Source: Oscillospiraceae bacterium (GTDB lineage Bacteria > Bacillota > Clostridia > Saccharofermentanales > Saccharofermentanaceae). From it: a stretch of DNA of 64,000 nt. The stretch is taken from the NCBI GenBank assembly GCA_902775565.1, contig CACYMP010000002.1, forward strand, positions 155,834 through 219,833, written 5' to 3'. Within the stretch, counting starts at the first letter, position 1; every line of letters starts with the position of its first letter. Below the pieces are notes generated by a model. That model did not search any database, had not been told where the DNA came from, and worked only from the letters and a program-made list of their open reading frames with translations. Positions 26,668 through 36,076 of this stretch are shown here, piece after piece. The position numbers and the translations under genes are program-made.

Positions 26668-28680
26668 TCAAATCTGGTCAGGAATAAGTCTGATGATCTG
26701 CTTGAATCCCATCAGGTGCTCGTCTGCTTCCTGGGCTCTGTGGTTCTTCAAGATCTCCTCGGCGGTCTGCTGCATTGCGGGAACCTCCGCTCTCATGAGC
26801 TGGTTCGCGTAGATGACAACGTTAACACCGATCTTCTTCCACTCCTCTTCCTTAACGGAATGGAATGATGTGGGAACGATCACGATAGGAGTGATCTTAT
26901 CCTGCTCCCTGAACTTGTTGATAAACTCAATGATCTCATCTGGTTCGGTGCGGCGTGAGTGGATCATGATACCGTCAGCGCCCGCCTTGACGAATGCGAA
27001 TGCTCTGGTAAGAGCGTCCTCCATTCCCTGCTCGAGGATAAGTGACTCGATACGTGCGATGATCATGAAGTCAGCGGACTTCTGCGCTCTCTTGCCTGCA
27101 GCGATCTTCTCGCTCATCTCCTCGATCGTTGCCTGTGTCTGCTTGACCTCGGTGCCGAAAAGCGAGTTCTTCTTCAGGCCCTTCTTGTCCTCGATGATGA
27201 CAGCGGATACGCCGAGCTTCTCGAGTGAACGGACTGTATAAACGAAGTGCTCCGTAAGTCCGCCTGTATCGCCGTCGAAGATGATCGGCTTCGTCGTAAC
27301 TTCCGTGATATCGTCGATCGTTCTGAATCTTGATGTCATGTCAACGAGCTCGATGTCGGGCTTGCCCTTTGCGGTGGAGTCGCAGAGTGAAGATACCCAC
27401 ATGCCGTCGAACTGGTAGGAAGCGCCTGTCTCGTCGTGAACTACGGTGTTCTCAACGATAAGTCCGGAGATACCGTCGTGAGCTTCCATCATGGTGACAA
27501 GGCCCTTCATTGCGATAAGCTTTCTGAGCCTTCCTCTTCTGTTGTCAGGGAGTGAGAGCTCAAGTCTGCTCCTTGCGTCAACTTCCTTGTACTTGGGATC
27601 TGACGAATAAGGGAACTCTACGAGCTGTCCGCCGTATGCGGAAAGGAGCTCGATTACCTCATCCCTGATGGGCTTCTGGAAGCCTTCCTTCCAGTTGTCA
27701 CCGTGAACGATGATGTCAGGGTGATACTTTTCGATAACGTCCTTGTAGCTCAGAGTGTTCTGCTCAACTACCTGCCATACGTTCTTGATGGACTTGAACA
27801 TCGCCTTTCTCTCTTCGCAGGGAACGAGCGGGAATCTCTTGTAGGAAGCTACAGCCTCATCGCTCATGACGCCTACGATGAGGTGTCCGAGCCTTGCGGC
27901 TCTCCTTAAGATGTTGAGGTGACCGCTGTGAAGGATGTCCGTAGAGAAGCAGACATAGACCTTTCTCGACTTGACCTCTTCGAGCCTTTTGCTCATGACA
28001 GCAAGGTCTTCAGGGTTATCTACCTCACCGCAGAGGCCGTCCTTGAAATCGTAAGGAATGATGTGCGTTTTGTCTGATACTTCGTTAAGCGCATTCTCGG
28101 CGTAGCAGCCTGTCGTGCCCTCCTCGCAGAATCTGCAGATGGCATCGAGCCAGATCTCCCAGTCTTCCTTTGTAAATCTGTAGAGGGGCTGGGCAGCGAG
28201 CGCGTTGTCAAAGAACTCGATGCCGACTTTCTTGATCTCGCCGTCAACGATAACCGCCTTGAAATCCTTTTCGGGAAGCGGGATGGTCGACGATACGGTC
28301 ATTGCGGACTTCTGCTCGAGCATTGCATCAAGAACGGCATTCTCGAAAACAAGGTCACCGTGCATAAGGAGAAGATCGTCTCCCCTTAACAGGTCCCTTG
28401 CCATGTAGATCGAATAGATGTAATTCGTCTTGTCGTAGATGGGGTTATTTACGAACTTGATGTCGAGATCAAGGTTCAAAGACTTTATGTAACCCTCAAG
28501 AACATCCACGAAAGGTCCCGTGGTCATTACGATGTCGGTTATGCCGACTTCAGCGAGCTGCTTCAGCTGACGGCCTACGATCGTCTCGCCGACTTTCAGC
28601 TCAGTCATGCACTTGGGATGTTCACTCGTAAGTGTTCCCATTCTCTTGCCGAGTCCCGAATTAAGGATCAGTGCTTTCAT
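26668..28680 (-). CDS. Trifunctional fusion: sugar-type NTase, HxGH cytidylyltransferase, PEP mutase
   Basis: A 670-aa protein with three domains. Residues 1-235 are a LicC/RfbA-type nucleotidyltransferase (LNSGLGKRMGTLTSEHPKCM). Residues ~240-375 are a GCT/TagD-type cytidylyltransferase with HSGH at 251-254. Residues ~385-660 are PEP mutase with DGDTGG (469-474) and the diagnostic EDKKGLKKNS (497-506). The last two domains repeat the order of fosfomycin Fom1, in which the cytidylyltransferase activates 2-hydroxyethylphosphonate. PEP mutase makes phosphonopyruvate from PEP. The added first domain is not part of Fom1 and could act on a second phosphonate. ATG 28680 is six bases after GGGAGG; the gene abuts the preceding one. 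Confidence 0.93.
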   Translation of the reverse strand: MKALILNSGLGKRMGTLTSEHPKCMTELKVGETIVGRQLKQLAEVGITDIVMTTGPFVDVLEGYIKSLNLDLDIKFVNNPIYDKTNYIYSIYMARDLLRGDDLLLMHGDLVFENAVLDAMLEQKSAMTVSSTIPLPEKDFKAVIVDGEIKKVGIEFFDNALAAQPLYRFTKEDWEIWLDAICRFCEEGTTGCYAENALNEVSDKTHIIPYDFKDGLCGEVDNPEDLAVMSKRLEEVKSRKVYVCFSTDILHSGHLNILRRAARLGHLIVGVMSDEAVASYKRFPLVPCEERKAMFKSIKNVWQVVEQNTLSYKDVIEKYHPDIIVHGDNWKEGFQKPIRDEVIELLSAYGGQLVEFPYSSDPKYKEVDARSRLELSLPDNRRGRLRKLIAMKGLVTMMEAHDGISGLIVENTVVHDETGASYQFDGMWVSSLCDSTAKGKPDIELVDMTSRFRTIDDITEVTTKPIIFDGDTGGLTEHFVYTVRSLEKLGVSAVIIEDKKGLKKNSLFGTEVKQTQATIEEMSEKIAAGKRAQKSADFMIIARIESLILEQGMEDALTRAFAFVKAGADGIMIHSRRTEPDEIIEFINKFREQDKITPIVIVPTSFHSVKEEEWKKIGVNVVIYANQLMRAEVPAMQQTAEEILKNHRAQEADEHLMGFKQIIRLIPDQI

Positions 28681-28682
28681 CA

Positions 28683-31283
28683 TCAACCTCCCAGATATTT
28701 CCAATTTTCTTTTTTCCAGATGTTGTCCTTAACGGTATACCAGCGTCCGGGTTTGAAGGTATTGCCGTTGTTCTTGTCTACGTTCCAATCGCCGGAAAAG
28801 AAGATCTTCTGTTCGCCCTGTTTGGCATCAGTCGCAAGCTTCTTTCCCGTGAAAGGATTCGCAGGGTTATCGATAACGCCCTTGGAAGCAAGGTACGCGG
28901 TATCTGCATTTGTCATGAACTCCTCGGACTGGACAAGCTCTCCGTGACTTCCGAAGTCCTTGACCATGAGAAGAGGCGTGAACCACTCGACATCAACGGG
29001 TGCGGGGAGTCCTACCGCCATGACATCGGGGATGTTTCCGAGACCGAAGCCGTGGTCGGCAACGATTATTATCCTGGTGTTGTCGTATACGCCGTTAGCC
29101 TTGAGGTGATCGATCCACTTTCCGATAGCCATGAGACCTGCCATGTCGGCATGGTAGTGGCAGTAATCGAGGCTGTCCACCATGAGCAGTAACTTGCCGT
29201 TATTGATGAACCTCTTCTGATGCGCCTTGTCGTATGCCGTGTTGTCGACATAGTCAGCAGGAATGTACTCGGGTTCCTTGAGATAAGATTCCTCATGGGT
29301 TACACGTGAGGTGAAGAACAGATAGTTGTTGCTGTCACCGTCATCGATCTTCGTCATCTTATCGAGCGAATTGATCGCCCAGTACTCGGCAACGAACTCC
29401 TTGTTGTGACCGTAGGAGACCGACGTTCCTCTTCTTACCTGAGGTGCCGTTGACCAGTCGGGGATCTCGGTATCGTTGTAGCTGCCGTTGTCATAGAAGA
29501 AAGGCTGCAGAAGGACCGGAGCTGCCTTGTAGAGCGAGAAGCAGAACAGGTTGCGGTTGATGGTCTTCATGTAAGCCTCGCCGTAATCAACAGGAACGTA
29601 ACGGTAAAGCGTGTTGTATGCGCTCACGTTGTTAAGGCCGTCAAATACGGTAAGATCGCTGTTCCATTTGTATCCCGCATAGGAAGGATTGACGATGGTG
29701 GACTTGAAGCCTGCGTTCGCAAACATCACGGGCATGACCTTGAGTGCTTCGTTCTGCTTGTCGACGAGCTTTTCGGAAGTACGCTCATTGATCTTTTCGG
29801 GAGTATATTCATAGCCGCCGTAGAGCGCGGGTGAAGCGAAGTTTGTGTAAGCACCGTATGAGACGGTGTTGTGGTAGTACGTGAAGCCGTCAAACGACTT
29901 GCCCAATGATTCGTTTTCTGCGAAAAGATACGGGATCATGGGACCGATCGCACGGTCGAGCATAATGACTACGACGTTCTTTCCGTTCTTGGAAAGGGTA
30001 AACTCGGGATCGTTGTCCGTGCATGCTTTCTTTGCGTCAGAGAAACCTCGGTTGACCGTTCCCACCTTGGAGATTCCGAGGCCTGCGAAAACCAAAGCCG
30101 CGGACAAAGCAACAACGGTAGCAACATTCCTTCCGAACTTCGCAAGCAGCACTGCCGCTACGACTGCGCCGGCCGTAACGCCCAAGCTGATAAATCCGGC
30201 AGCCGTCTCAAAAATCGGAGCAACATCGTAAACGAGAACGTTTGACATCGTGCCGAATCCGTTGCTGAAGATACATGCGTTGACTACGATGCTGCATGTC
30301 AGCGCGAGCATGACGTAAGCGATAAGCTTCTTTCCCTTTTTCGGAGACATTGCGTAGAACACCGAGGGCCAGAGCACGAAAAGCCCGGTTGCTTTGACCA
30401 TGGCATCGATCACATAGACCATCGGGTTGGTGAGTGACTGCATATCAACGAACTCTTCCGGTGCGGCTGCAAGGACCGACATGGGAAGGTAAAGACCCAT
30501 GAAGATCGCGCAGGCGATCGCAGAGAAGACGAACAGTCCCTTGTAGCTGACGTCTGCGCCCTTTCCTTCTGCTGCCTTTTTCTCTGCCCTGGGAGCGGAC
30601 TTCTTTTTCGAAGCGAGCTTCATGATGATGTTCTTAACGAGTGAGAACAGGTTGTTGCATGTCCAGTAAAGGACCATTCCCGAAGGTGAATTGTAGAGCA
30701 ATACGAGGAAGAGCGCCGCCATAACGAGCAGTTGGATCTTCGATTTCGCGGGCATCTTGTTTGCATAGACCGCAGCCGAGATGAGGTTGATCGCGGTCAT
30801 AACGAACGGAAGAACGTTGATCGTAACGGAACCCAAAGCGAGCATCGCGTCCGGAGCTCCCAGGTCGCTGATGGGACCGAAGGACCAGCCTGCGAGGTAG
30901 ATGTTGTTTGAAAGCATCCTGTATGCAGCTAGGAAGAACGGGATCTGCAGGAGCAAAGAAACGGAGCTCTTGAGGACAGACAAAGGGCTGTAGTTGTTCT
31001 GCCTGTAGTATGTCTGCAGGATCATGAAGCGCTCGTCGCCCTTGAAATACTGCTTGATGTGCTTGATGACGGGGCCTAAGCGGTCTTCGGCTTCCCTTGC
31101 TTCTTCCTGTATTTTGTCCGCGCGCATATATAAAGGGAGCACGATCAGGCTGAATACAAGTGAGAGGAGCATTATGTTCAGGCCCGAAATATGGATGTGC
31201 TTATTAAGCACCGAGAAGATTATCTCGAATACCAGTTCGATCGGTCCTATTATCAATGCATAAAGCTCTGATAAGAATTGCAT
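28683..31283 (-). CDS. YidC/Oxa1-like domain fused to LTA-synthase/sulfatase-like domain (copy A)
   Basis: An 866-aa membrane protein. Residues 1-225 look like the five-helix YidC insertase core, including the charged helical hairpin after LPLYMRADK and the YidC-type NSPSGMVLYWTCNNLFSLVKN region (written here as NSPSGMVLYW...). A Lys-rich linker and four further helices (~250-405) lead to an outward alkaline-phosphatase-superfamily domain (~430-866). Metal/nucleophile candidates are Asp443, Thr480 in YTNFASPALYGG, His663 and Asp743-His744 in ADHGFGLGN. LTA synthases and phosphoethanolamine transferases use this chemistry. It could transfer a phosphonate or polyol-phosphate to surface glycans. 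Its stop overlaps the mutase gene start region. Confidence 0.85.
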   Translation of the reverse strand: MQFLSELYALIIGPIELVFEIIFSVLNKHIHISGLNIMLLSLVFSLIVLPLYMRADKIQEEAREAEDRLGPVIKHIKQYFKGDERFMILQTYYRQNNYSPLSVLKSSVSLLLQIPFFLAAYRMLSNNIYLAGWSFGPISDLGAPDAMLALGSVTINVLPFVMTAINLISAAVYANKMPAKSKIQLLVMAALFLVLLYNSPSGMVLYWTCNNLFSLVKNIIMKLASKKKSAPRAEKKAAEGKGADVSYKGLFVFSAIACAIFMGLYLPMSVLAAAPEEFVDMQSLTNPMVYVIDAMVKATGLFVLWPSVFYAMSPKKGKKLIAYVMLALTCSIVVNACIFSNGFGTMSNVLVYDVAPIFETAAGFISLGVTAGAVVAAVLLAKFGRNVATVVALSAALVFAGLGISKVGTVNRGFSDAKKACTDNDPEFTLSKNGKNVVVIMLDRAIGPMIPYLFAENESLGKSFDGFTYYHNTVSYGAYTNFASPALYGGYEYTPEKINERTSEKLVDKQNEALKVMPVMFANAGFKSTIVNPSYAGYKWNSDLTVFDGLNNVSAYNTLYRYVPVDYGEAYMKTINRNLFCFSLYKAAPVLLQPFFYDNGSYNDTEIPDWSTAPQVRRGTSVSYGHNKEFVAEYWAINSLDKMTKIDDGDSNNYLFFTSRVTHEESYLKEPEYIPADYVDNTAYDKAHQKRFINNGKLLLMVDSLDYCHYHADMAGLMAIGKWIDHLKANGVYDNTRIIIVADHGFGLGNIPDVMAVGLPAPVDVEWFTPLLMVKDFGSHGELVQSEEFMTNADTAYLASKGVIDNPANPFTGKKLATDAKQGEQKIFFSGDWNVDKNNGNTFKPGRWYTVKDNIWKKENWKYLGG

Positions 31284-31304
31284 GCCTTTTAACGCTGTCT
31301 CCCT

Positions 31305-33941
31305 TTAGTGGTTGCCCAGATATTTCCAGTTTTCTTTCTGCCAGATGCTGTCCTTAACAAAGTACCAGTCTCCGGGTTTGTATACTGTTCCGTTGTTGTA
31401 ATGTACTTTCCAGTGATCGGAATGGAAAACCGTAATGCCGTTCTTCTTGCCTTCATCGGTTATAGCCTTGCCCGTGAACGGATTGACAGGATTTTCGATG
31501 ATGCCCTTTGTCGCGATATAAGGCGTATCGGCATTTGTCATGAACTCCTCGGATGTCTTAAGCTCACCGTGAGCATTGAAATCCTTTACCAGAAGGAGCG
31601 GGGCAAATGCCTCTCCGTCGAGGCCGCCGCCGAGATCCTGCTGCAGGAGCTTCGGGAAGTTACCGATGTAGTAACCGTGGTCTGCGACAATGATGATCCT
31701 CGTATTGTCGTAGCAGCCGATCTCCTTGAGGTAATTGAGCCAGTTTCCGATCTCCCTTAATGTCGCGAGGTCGCACTGATAATTTCTGAAATCCTTCGGA
31801 TTCTTCATCCACATCATGTCGCCCTTGAGGATGAACCTTATCTTGCCCTGGGGAGAATTGTCGAACTTGGTATTGTTGACAACGTCAGCGGGCTCGTATG
31901 CAGGCTCCTGAAGGAATTCCGAATCGTGGCACGTATCGAAACCGATATAGACGAAGTGGTTGCCGTCTCCGTCTTCCACCTTGGTCATCTCGTTCATTGC
32001 CTTAAGCGCGTGATAATCCCACATGAAGATCTGCTCGTGTCCCTCTGCCTTCGAGGTACCTGAACGTCTCTGGTCCATGAGGCGCGACGGATCGACGATC
32101 CTGGTCTCGTTGTATTTACCTTCGTCGTAGAGAGCCGGCTGAAGCACTACGGGAGCGGATCTGAAGAGCGAATAACCGAAGAGGTTATATCTGAAAGCCG
32201 TCGTCTGCTCTTCCTTGTAGCCTTCCCTCATCTCATCGGGCAGGTAGGAATACTTCGTGCTGTATGCCTTTGTGTTCTTAACGTCATCGAAAACGGAGAG
32301 ATCCGGATACCACTGATAGCCTGCGTACTTCGGGTTGATGACCGTAGCGTCAAAGCCTGCATTGGTGAAGATCGTCGGCATGAGCTTTAAAGCTTCCATA
32401 TGGTCTTCCGCAAGAGTCTTGTCGGTACGTGAGTTCATCTGCTCGGGAGTGTATTCATATCCTCCGAGGAGAGCAGGAACACCAAAGTTGGTGTGCGTAC
32501 CGAATGAAGCGGTGTTGTGATAGTAAGTAAAACCGTCGTAAATGGTATTGAATTCTCTCTTCTCGTTGAAGATGAACGGAAGCATCGGTCCGATCGCTCT
32601 GTCCGTCATGATGACAACGACATTCTTTCCCGTCTTGGAAAGAGGGAGCTCTGCCTTGGATGTCTCGGATCTCAAGTCTTCCCTGTAGCCCGCGTCGATC
32701 TTTCCGATATTGGTGATGCCGAGGACCGCGAAAGCAAGGGCCGCGGAGAAAGCAATGACCGGTGTGAGGTTCTTTCCGAAACGAACGAGCAGGAATCCGA
32801 CTACTGCAGCTCCGAGCGTAGCACCGAGGCTGATGAGGATGTTTGCTGTGTTTACCTTAAGTGAAAGATCCTTGTAGACCAGCGTATTGGTCATGTCGCC
32901 CGAACCGATGCTGAAGAGCTTTGAGTTCAAGATGGCGGCGATCGCGCCGATGAACATTACGTAAGCCCAGACCTTCTTTGCCTTTTCTGAAGACATTGCG
33001 TAGAAGATAGACGGCCAGAGAAGGAAAAGTCCAAATCCCTTTGCCGTTGCCTCGAGGACATCCCACATGGGATGTGTCATGGAGTAGAGGTTTACAAACT
33101 CTTCAGGTGCGGATGCGACAGTGATCATGGGGAGATAGAAACCCAGGTAGACCGCGCATGTGAGGCAGGAGAAGAAGAAAACGGCCTTGTATGCGTTTGC
33201 CTTCTTGCCGGAAACCTCAGCGGTCTCATTCTCAGCCTTCTTCTCAGCCTTTGCCTTCTTCTTGGAAGAAATGGCCTTGACGATGATGTTCTTGAACAGT
33301 GAGAAAAGGTTGTTGCAGGTCCAGTAAATGACCATACCCGAAGGTGAGTTATAGAGCAGTGCGAGGAACAGGAAAGCCATGACCCAGAGCTGGACCTTGG
33401 ACTTCATCGGCATCTTGTCCGCATAGATGGCAGCCGAGATCAGGTTGATAGCTGTCATTACGAAAGGCAGAACATTGATCGCCATGCCTCCGATATTAAG
33501 CAGCGCGTCAGGAGAGCCCAGATCGGCAATAGGGCCGAAGCTTTTTCCCATGAGGAATGTGTTGTTGTGAAGCATCCTGTAAGCCGCAAGGAAGAACGGA
33601 ACCTGGAGGAGCAGTGATACTGAGCTCCTGAGGACGCCCAGAGGGCTGTAGTTGTTCTGGCGGTAGAATGTCTGCAGTATCATGAAGCGCTCGTCGCCCT
33701 TGAAATACTGCTTGATGTGCTTGATGGTAGGGCCTAAGCGCTCCTCATCCTCTTTTGCCTCTTCCTGGATCTTGTCCGCACGCATATAAAGCGGCAGCAC
33801 GATAAGGCTGAATACAAGGCTGAGCAAAAGGATGCACACACCGGATACCGGGATGTACTTGTTGAGCTGCGAGAAGATTATCTTGAAGACCATTTCGATT
33901 GGTCCGATTATCAAAGCGTAGAGATATTGAAAGAATGCCAT
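31305..33941 (-). CDS. YidC/Oxa1-like domain fused to LTA-synthase/sulfatase-like domain (copy B)
   Basis: An 878-aa paralogue of the preceding protein with the same order: YidC-like core 1-225, four helices (~252-410), catalytic domain to the end. Asp447, Thr484 in HTNFGVPALLGG, His672 and Asp754-His755 in ADHGYYIGN fill the same positions. It is the first gene of the downstream transcription unit, with a promoter at 33979-34007. ATG 33941 matches the start of both paralogues, but its ribosome site is poor: GGAG lies ~15 bases away, inside a six-codon upstream reading frame, which may limit translation. The next gene starts 21 bp after its stop. Confidence 0.85.
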   Translation of the reverse strand: MAFFQYLYALIIGPIEMVFKIIFSQLNKYIPVSGVCILLLSLVFSLIVLPLYMRADKIQEEAKEDEERLGPTIKHIKQYFKGDERFMILQTFYRQNNYSPLGVLRSSVSLLLQVPFFLAAYRMLHNNTFLMGKSFGPIADLGSPDALLNIGGMAINVLPFVMTAINLISAAIYADKMPMKSKVQLWVMAFLFLALLYNSPSGMVIYWTCNNLFSLFKNIIVKAISSKKKAKAEKKAENETAEVSGKKANAYKAVFFFSCLTCAVYLGFYLPMITVASAPEEFVNLYSMTHPMWDVLEATAKGFGLFLLWPSIFYAMSSEKAKKVWAYVMFIGAIAAILNSKLFSIGSGDMTNTLVYKDLSLKVNTANILISLGATLGAAVVGFLLVRFGKNLTPVIAFSAALAFAVLGITNIGKIDAGYREDLRSETSKAELPLSKTGKNVVVIMTDRAIGPMLPFIFNEKREFNTIYDGFTYYHNTASFGTHTNFGVPALLGGYEYTPEQMNSRTDKTLAEDHMEALKLMPTIFTNAGFDATVINPKYAGYQWYPDLSVFDDVKNTKAYSTKYSYLPDEMREGYKEEQTTAFRYNLFGYSLFRSAPVVLQPALYDEGKYNETRIVDPSRLMDQRRSGTSKAEGHEQIFMWDYHALKAMNEMTKVEDGDGNHFVYIGFDTCHDSEFLQEPAYEPADVVNNTKFDNSPQGKIRFILKGDMMWMKNPKDFRNYQCDLATLREIGNWLNYLKEIGCYDNTRIIIVADHGYYIGNFPKLLQQDLGGGLDGEAFAPLLLVKDFNAHGELKTSEEFMTNADTPYIATKGIIENPVNPFTGKAITDEGKKNGITVFHSDHWKVHYNNGTVYKPGDWYFVKDSIWQKENWKYLGNH

Positions 33942-33978
33942 ACCGACTAATACATACTCCTGTCCATTTAACCGTTTA

Positions 33979-34007
33979 ATTCTATATCTCTTTGCTTTTT
34001 TACGCAA
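33979..34007 (-). promoter_or_regulatory. Promoter of phosphonate unit 2
   Basis: On the minus strand TTGCGT (34007-34002), 17-bp spacer, TAGAAT (33984-33979); predicted start near 33972, about 30 bases before the copy B start. The -10 is identical to that of unit 1 at 39994. Confidence 0.65.
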
Positions 34008-34075
34008 ATTATAAATATATTAAATATAAGGCAAATGGGAGCCAGCTTATGTTCACTTTCAACATTTCGCGCTTC

Positions 34076-34119
34076 AATTACGGTCTGAAACCGCATTTAC
34101 CTGTATTTTGACCGTAATT
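34076..34119. repeat. Single 44-bp palindromic unit
   Basis: AATTACGGTC (34076-34085) is perfectly inverted at 34110-34119, giving the same 44-bp unit size as the arrays at 1253 and 50841. An outer pair TTCACTTT (34052) / AAAGTGAA (34152) flanks it. It lies in the 304-bp non-coding gap 33942-34245, which otherwise holds the unit 2 promoter and the PntC-like gene's terminator. Confidence 0.75.
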
Positions 34120-34176
34120 TTTCATGGCAGGAATGACCGGCCAACACATTTAAAGTGAATACAAACCAAACAAAAA

Positions 34177-34202
34177 AGCACACTCCGGACAGGAATGTGC
34201 TT
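34177..34202 (-). terminator. Terminator of phosphonate unit 1
   Basis: AAGCACA (34177-34183) pairs with TGTGCTT (34196-34202); on the minus strand the stem is followed by a T-run. It ends the tagF-like/fusion C/pntC unit just after the PntC-like gene. Confidence 0.82.
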
Positions 34203-34245
34203 GTTTTGAAGCAAAAACTATATCAGTTTATGCGAACAACCCGGT

Positions 34246-36051
34246 TCAGCCGAGTTCTTCCTTCAGTGCGGCAAGGAGCTTGTCGTTGTCTTCAGTGTTC
34301 CTTACGGCGAGTCTTATGTACTTGCCGCCATTGGTCTTGTTTGAAAGATCCTTTATCAGTATCTGATGCTTGAAAAGCAGGGTCTTAAGCAGGTCTCTGG
34401 GCCTCATGTAGGTAAGTTCCACCATGATGTAATTCGCCTGCGAAGGTATTACGCGGAGGCCTTCGATCTTGCCGAGCTCATCCTGGAATCTCTTCCTCTC
34501 TGCCCTGATCGTTGCCATCGCGGCGTCGTAATCCTTTGCGTATTTTTCCTCGATCTGCATGTAGAATTCCGCGATGGAATTGATGTTCCAGATGGCGACG
34601 TCCTTCTTCATGCGGGCGATCATGATCATGTCGCCGGATGCCAGGACACCGAGTCTTAAGCCCGGAACTCCATATGTCTTGGAGATGCTCTTGAGGACAT
34701 ACAAATGCGGGTTGGGCTCTAATATCTCGCTTTCAATGAGAGTGTTGTTCGGTTCGTCAGCGAAATCCGCGAAAGACTCGTCGATGACCAGGCCGATATT
34801 CTTCTCTTTGGTCCAGTCGATGAGCCTTAAGAGGTCCTTTTTCGCAATGTAGTTGCCCGACGGGTTGTCAGGGTTGACTATGACGATCTGGCTGACTTCC
34901 TTATCCTCAAAGTAGTTCATGACGTCATCCGCGGTGTAGGAATAGTCCTTGTTCTCGGGTATGAAGCTTATTGATTCGGGCTCGTTGTATCTGTTGGGAT
35001 ACTCCTCGAAAGTGGGTCTTACAAAGCCCGTCCTGCCGTGAAGCTGCGACATGAGCGATTTGATGAGCTCTGCGGTGCCGTTGCCGACCACGATGTTCTC
35101 GGCGTGAATGCCGAAGTTCCTGGCTGCAAGAAGCGAATTGACGCGCATTCCGGACGGATACTGCGCAACCAGCGTATCGAAATTCGCCTTCATCTCATCG
35201 AGCATCTTCTGCGGCGGGAAATAAGGATTTACGAGGAAGTTGTAATCGAGCATCTTCGGATATCTCCAGTATCCGCCGAACCTGCCCTGGATGAGCTTTG
35301 CCATCTCGTCGGGGTCCTGGGTGAAAAGAGTCTCCGCAAGGTCCAAATCCTGGATGTCGTTTATCTCAAACCACATCTGACCCTGAAGGCGCAGTGCCCT
35401 GACTCTCGGAACGTCTAAGATGGTGGTGACCTTCAGCACCTCGTCAAAGAAGCGGTTCTCCTTTAAGGCCTTTTCATAGGCATCAAGGAAAGGCGCGTAG
35501 TACTTCTCGCAGTAGTCTTTGCTGAACTTGCTGATATTTACAGTCTTGTAGTAGTCGCCGATCTCGGAGAACTTGAACTCCTTGCCTGATACGAAAGACA
35601 GGATGGAATCGTCGTCGGAGAGCCTTACGCATGTGCCGTCCATCCAGCTCTCGTACTTGTCGACGAGCGCCACGTTTTCGCGCGGATCGTTAACGAGGGC
35701 ATCGAGAACGGAGTCCTCGAAGATCAGGTCGGACTCGAAAAGGAGAGTGTCGTCCTGTATGAGCTCGTTTCTTGCGAGCGCGAGCGAATAGATGTTGTTT
35801 GTCTTGTCGTAGATCGGGTTCTCGATAAAGGTTACGGGAATCTTGATATCAAGCGTCGAAATGTAGTCGATGAGCTTTTGGCCCTCGTAGCCTACCACGA
35901 TGACTACCCTTGAGACTTCGTGCTTTTCGATCTGGTGGAGCATGCGGTCGATCAGCGTTACGCCCGCGACCTTAACCATACACTTGGTATTCTCTTTTGT
36001 AAGTTCTTTCAGTCTTCTGCCCATTCCGGCAGCGAGTATCAGAGCCTGCAT
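34246..36051 (-). CDS. pntC: PntC-like fusion: cytidylyltransferase and PLP transaminase
   Basis: A 601-aa fusion. Residues 1-240 are a nucleotidyltransferase (LAAGMGRRLKELTKENTKC; acidic ESD at 106-108). Residues ~255-601 are a fold-type I aminotransferase with NPDNPSG (393-399) and the cofactor lysine in SISKTYG (Lys458). The same two-domain order is known for PntC of Treponema denticola, where a 2-aminoethylphosphonate transaminase is joined to the enzyme making CMP-aminoethylphosphonate. The transaminase part looks HisC/CobD-like, so threonine-phosphate-type chemistry is an alternative, but the PEP mutase next door favours phosphonate. Start ATG 36051 follows GAGGTG. It is third in unit 1, 25 bp after fusion C. 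Confidence 0.85.
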   Translation of the reverse strand: MQALILAAGMGRRLKELTKENTKCMVKVAGVTLIDRMLHQIEKHEVSRVVIVVGYEGQKLIDYISTLDIKIPVTFIENPIYDKTNNIYSLALARNELIQDDTLLFESDLIFEDSVLDALVNDPRENVALVDKYESWMDGTCVRLSDDDSILSFVSGKEFKFSEIGDYYKTVNISKFSKDYCEKYYAPFLDAYEKALKENRFFDEVLKVTTILDVPRVRALRLQGQMWFEINDIQDLDLAETLFTQDPDEMAKLIQGRFGGYWRYPKMLDYNFLVNPYFPPQKMLDEMKANFDTLVAQYPSGMRVNSLLAARNFGIHAENIVVGNGTAELIKSLMSQLHGRTGFVRPTFEEYPNRYNEPESISFIPENKDYSYTADDVMNYFEDKEVSQIVIVNPDNPSGNYIAKKDLLRLIDWTKEKNIGLVIDESFADFADEPNNTLIESEILEPNPHLYVLKSISKTYGVPGLRLGVLASGDMIMIARMKKDVAIWNINSIAEFYMQIEEKYAKDYDAAMATIRAERKRFQDELGKIEGLRVIPSQANYIMVELTYMRPRDLLKTLLFKHQILIKDLSNKTNGGKYIRLAVRNTEDNDKLLAALKEELG

Positions 36052-36076
36052 AAATTACACCTCATAGCCTTTGTTA

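Noticed and set aside
23108..28680. Fosfomycin biosynthesis cluster
   Set aside because: Fom1-, Fom2- and FomC-like enzymes are present, but the cobalamin radical-SAM methylase (Fom3), the epoxidase (Fom4) and resistance kinases are absent, and the neighbours are envelope enzymes.
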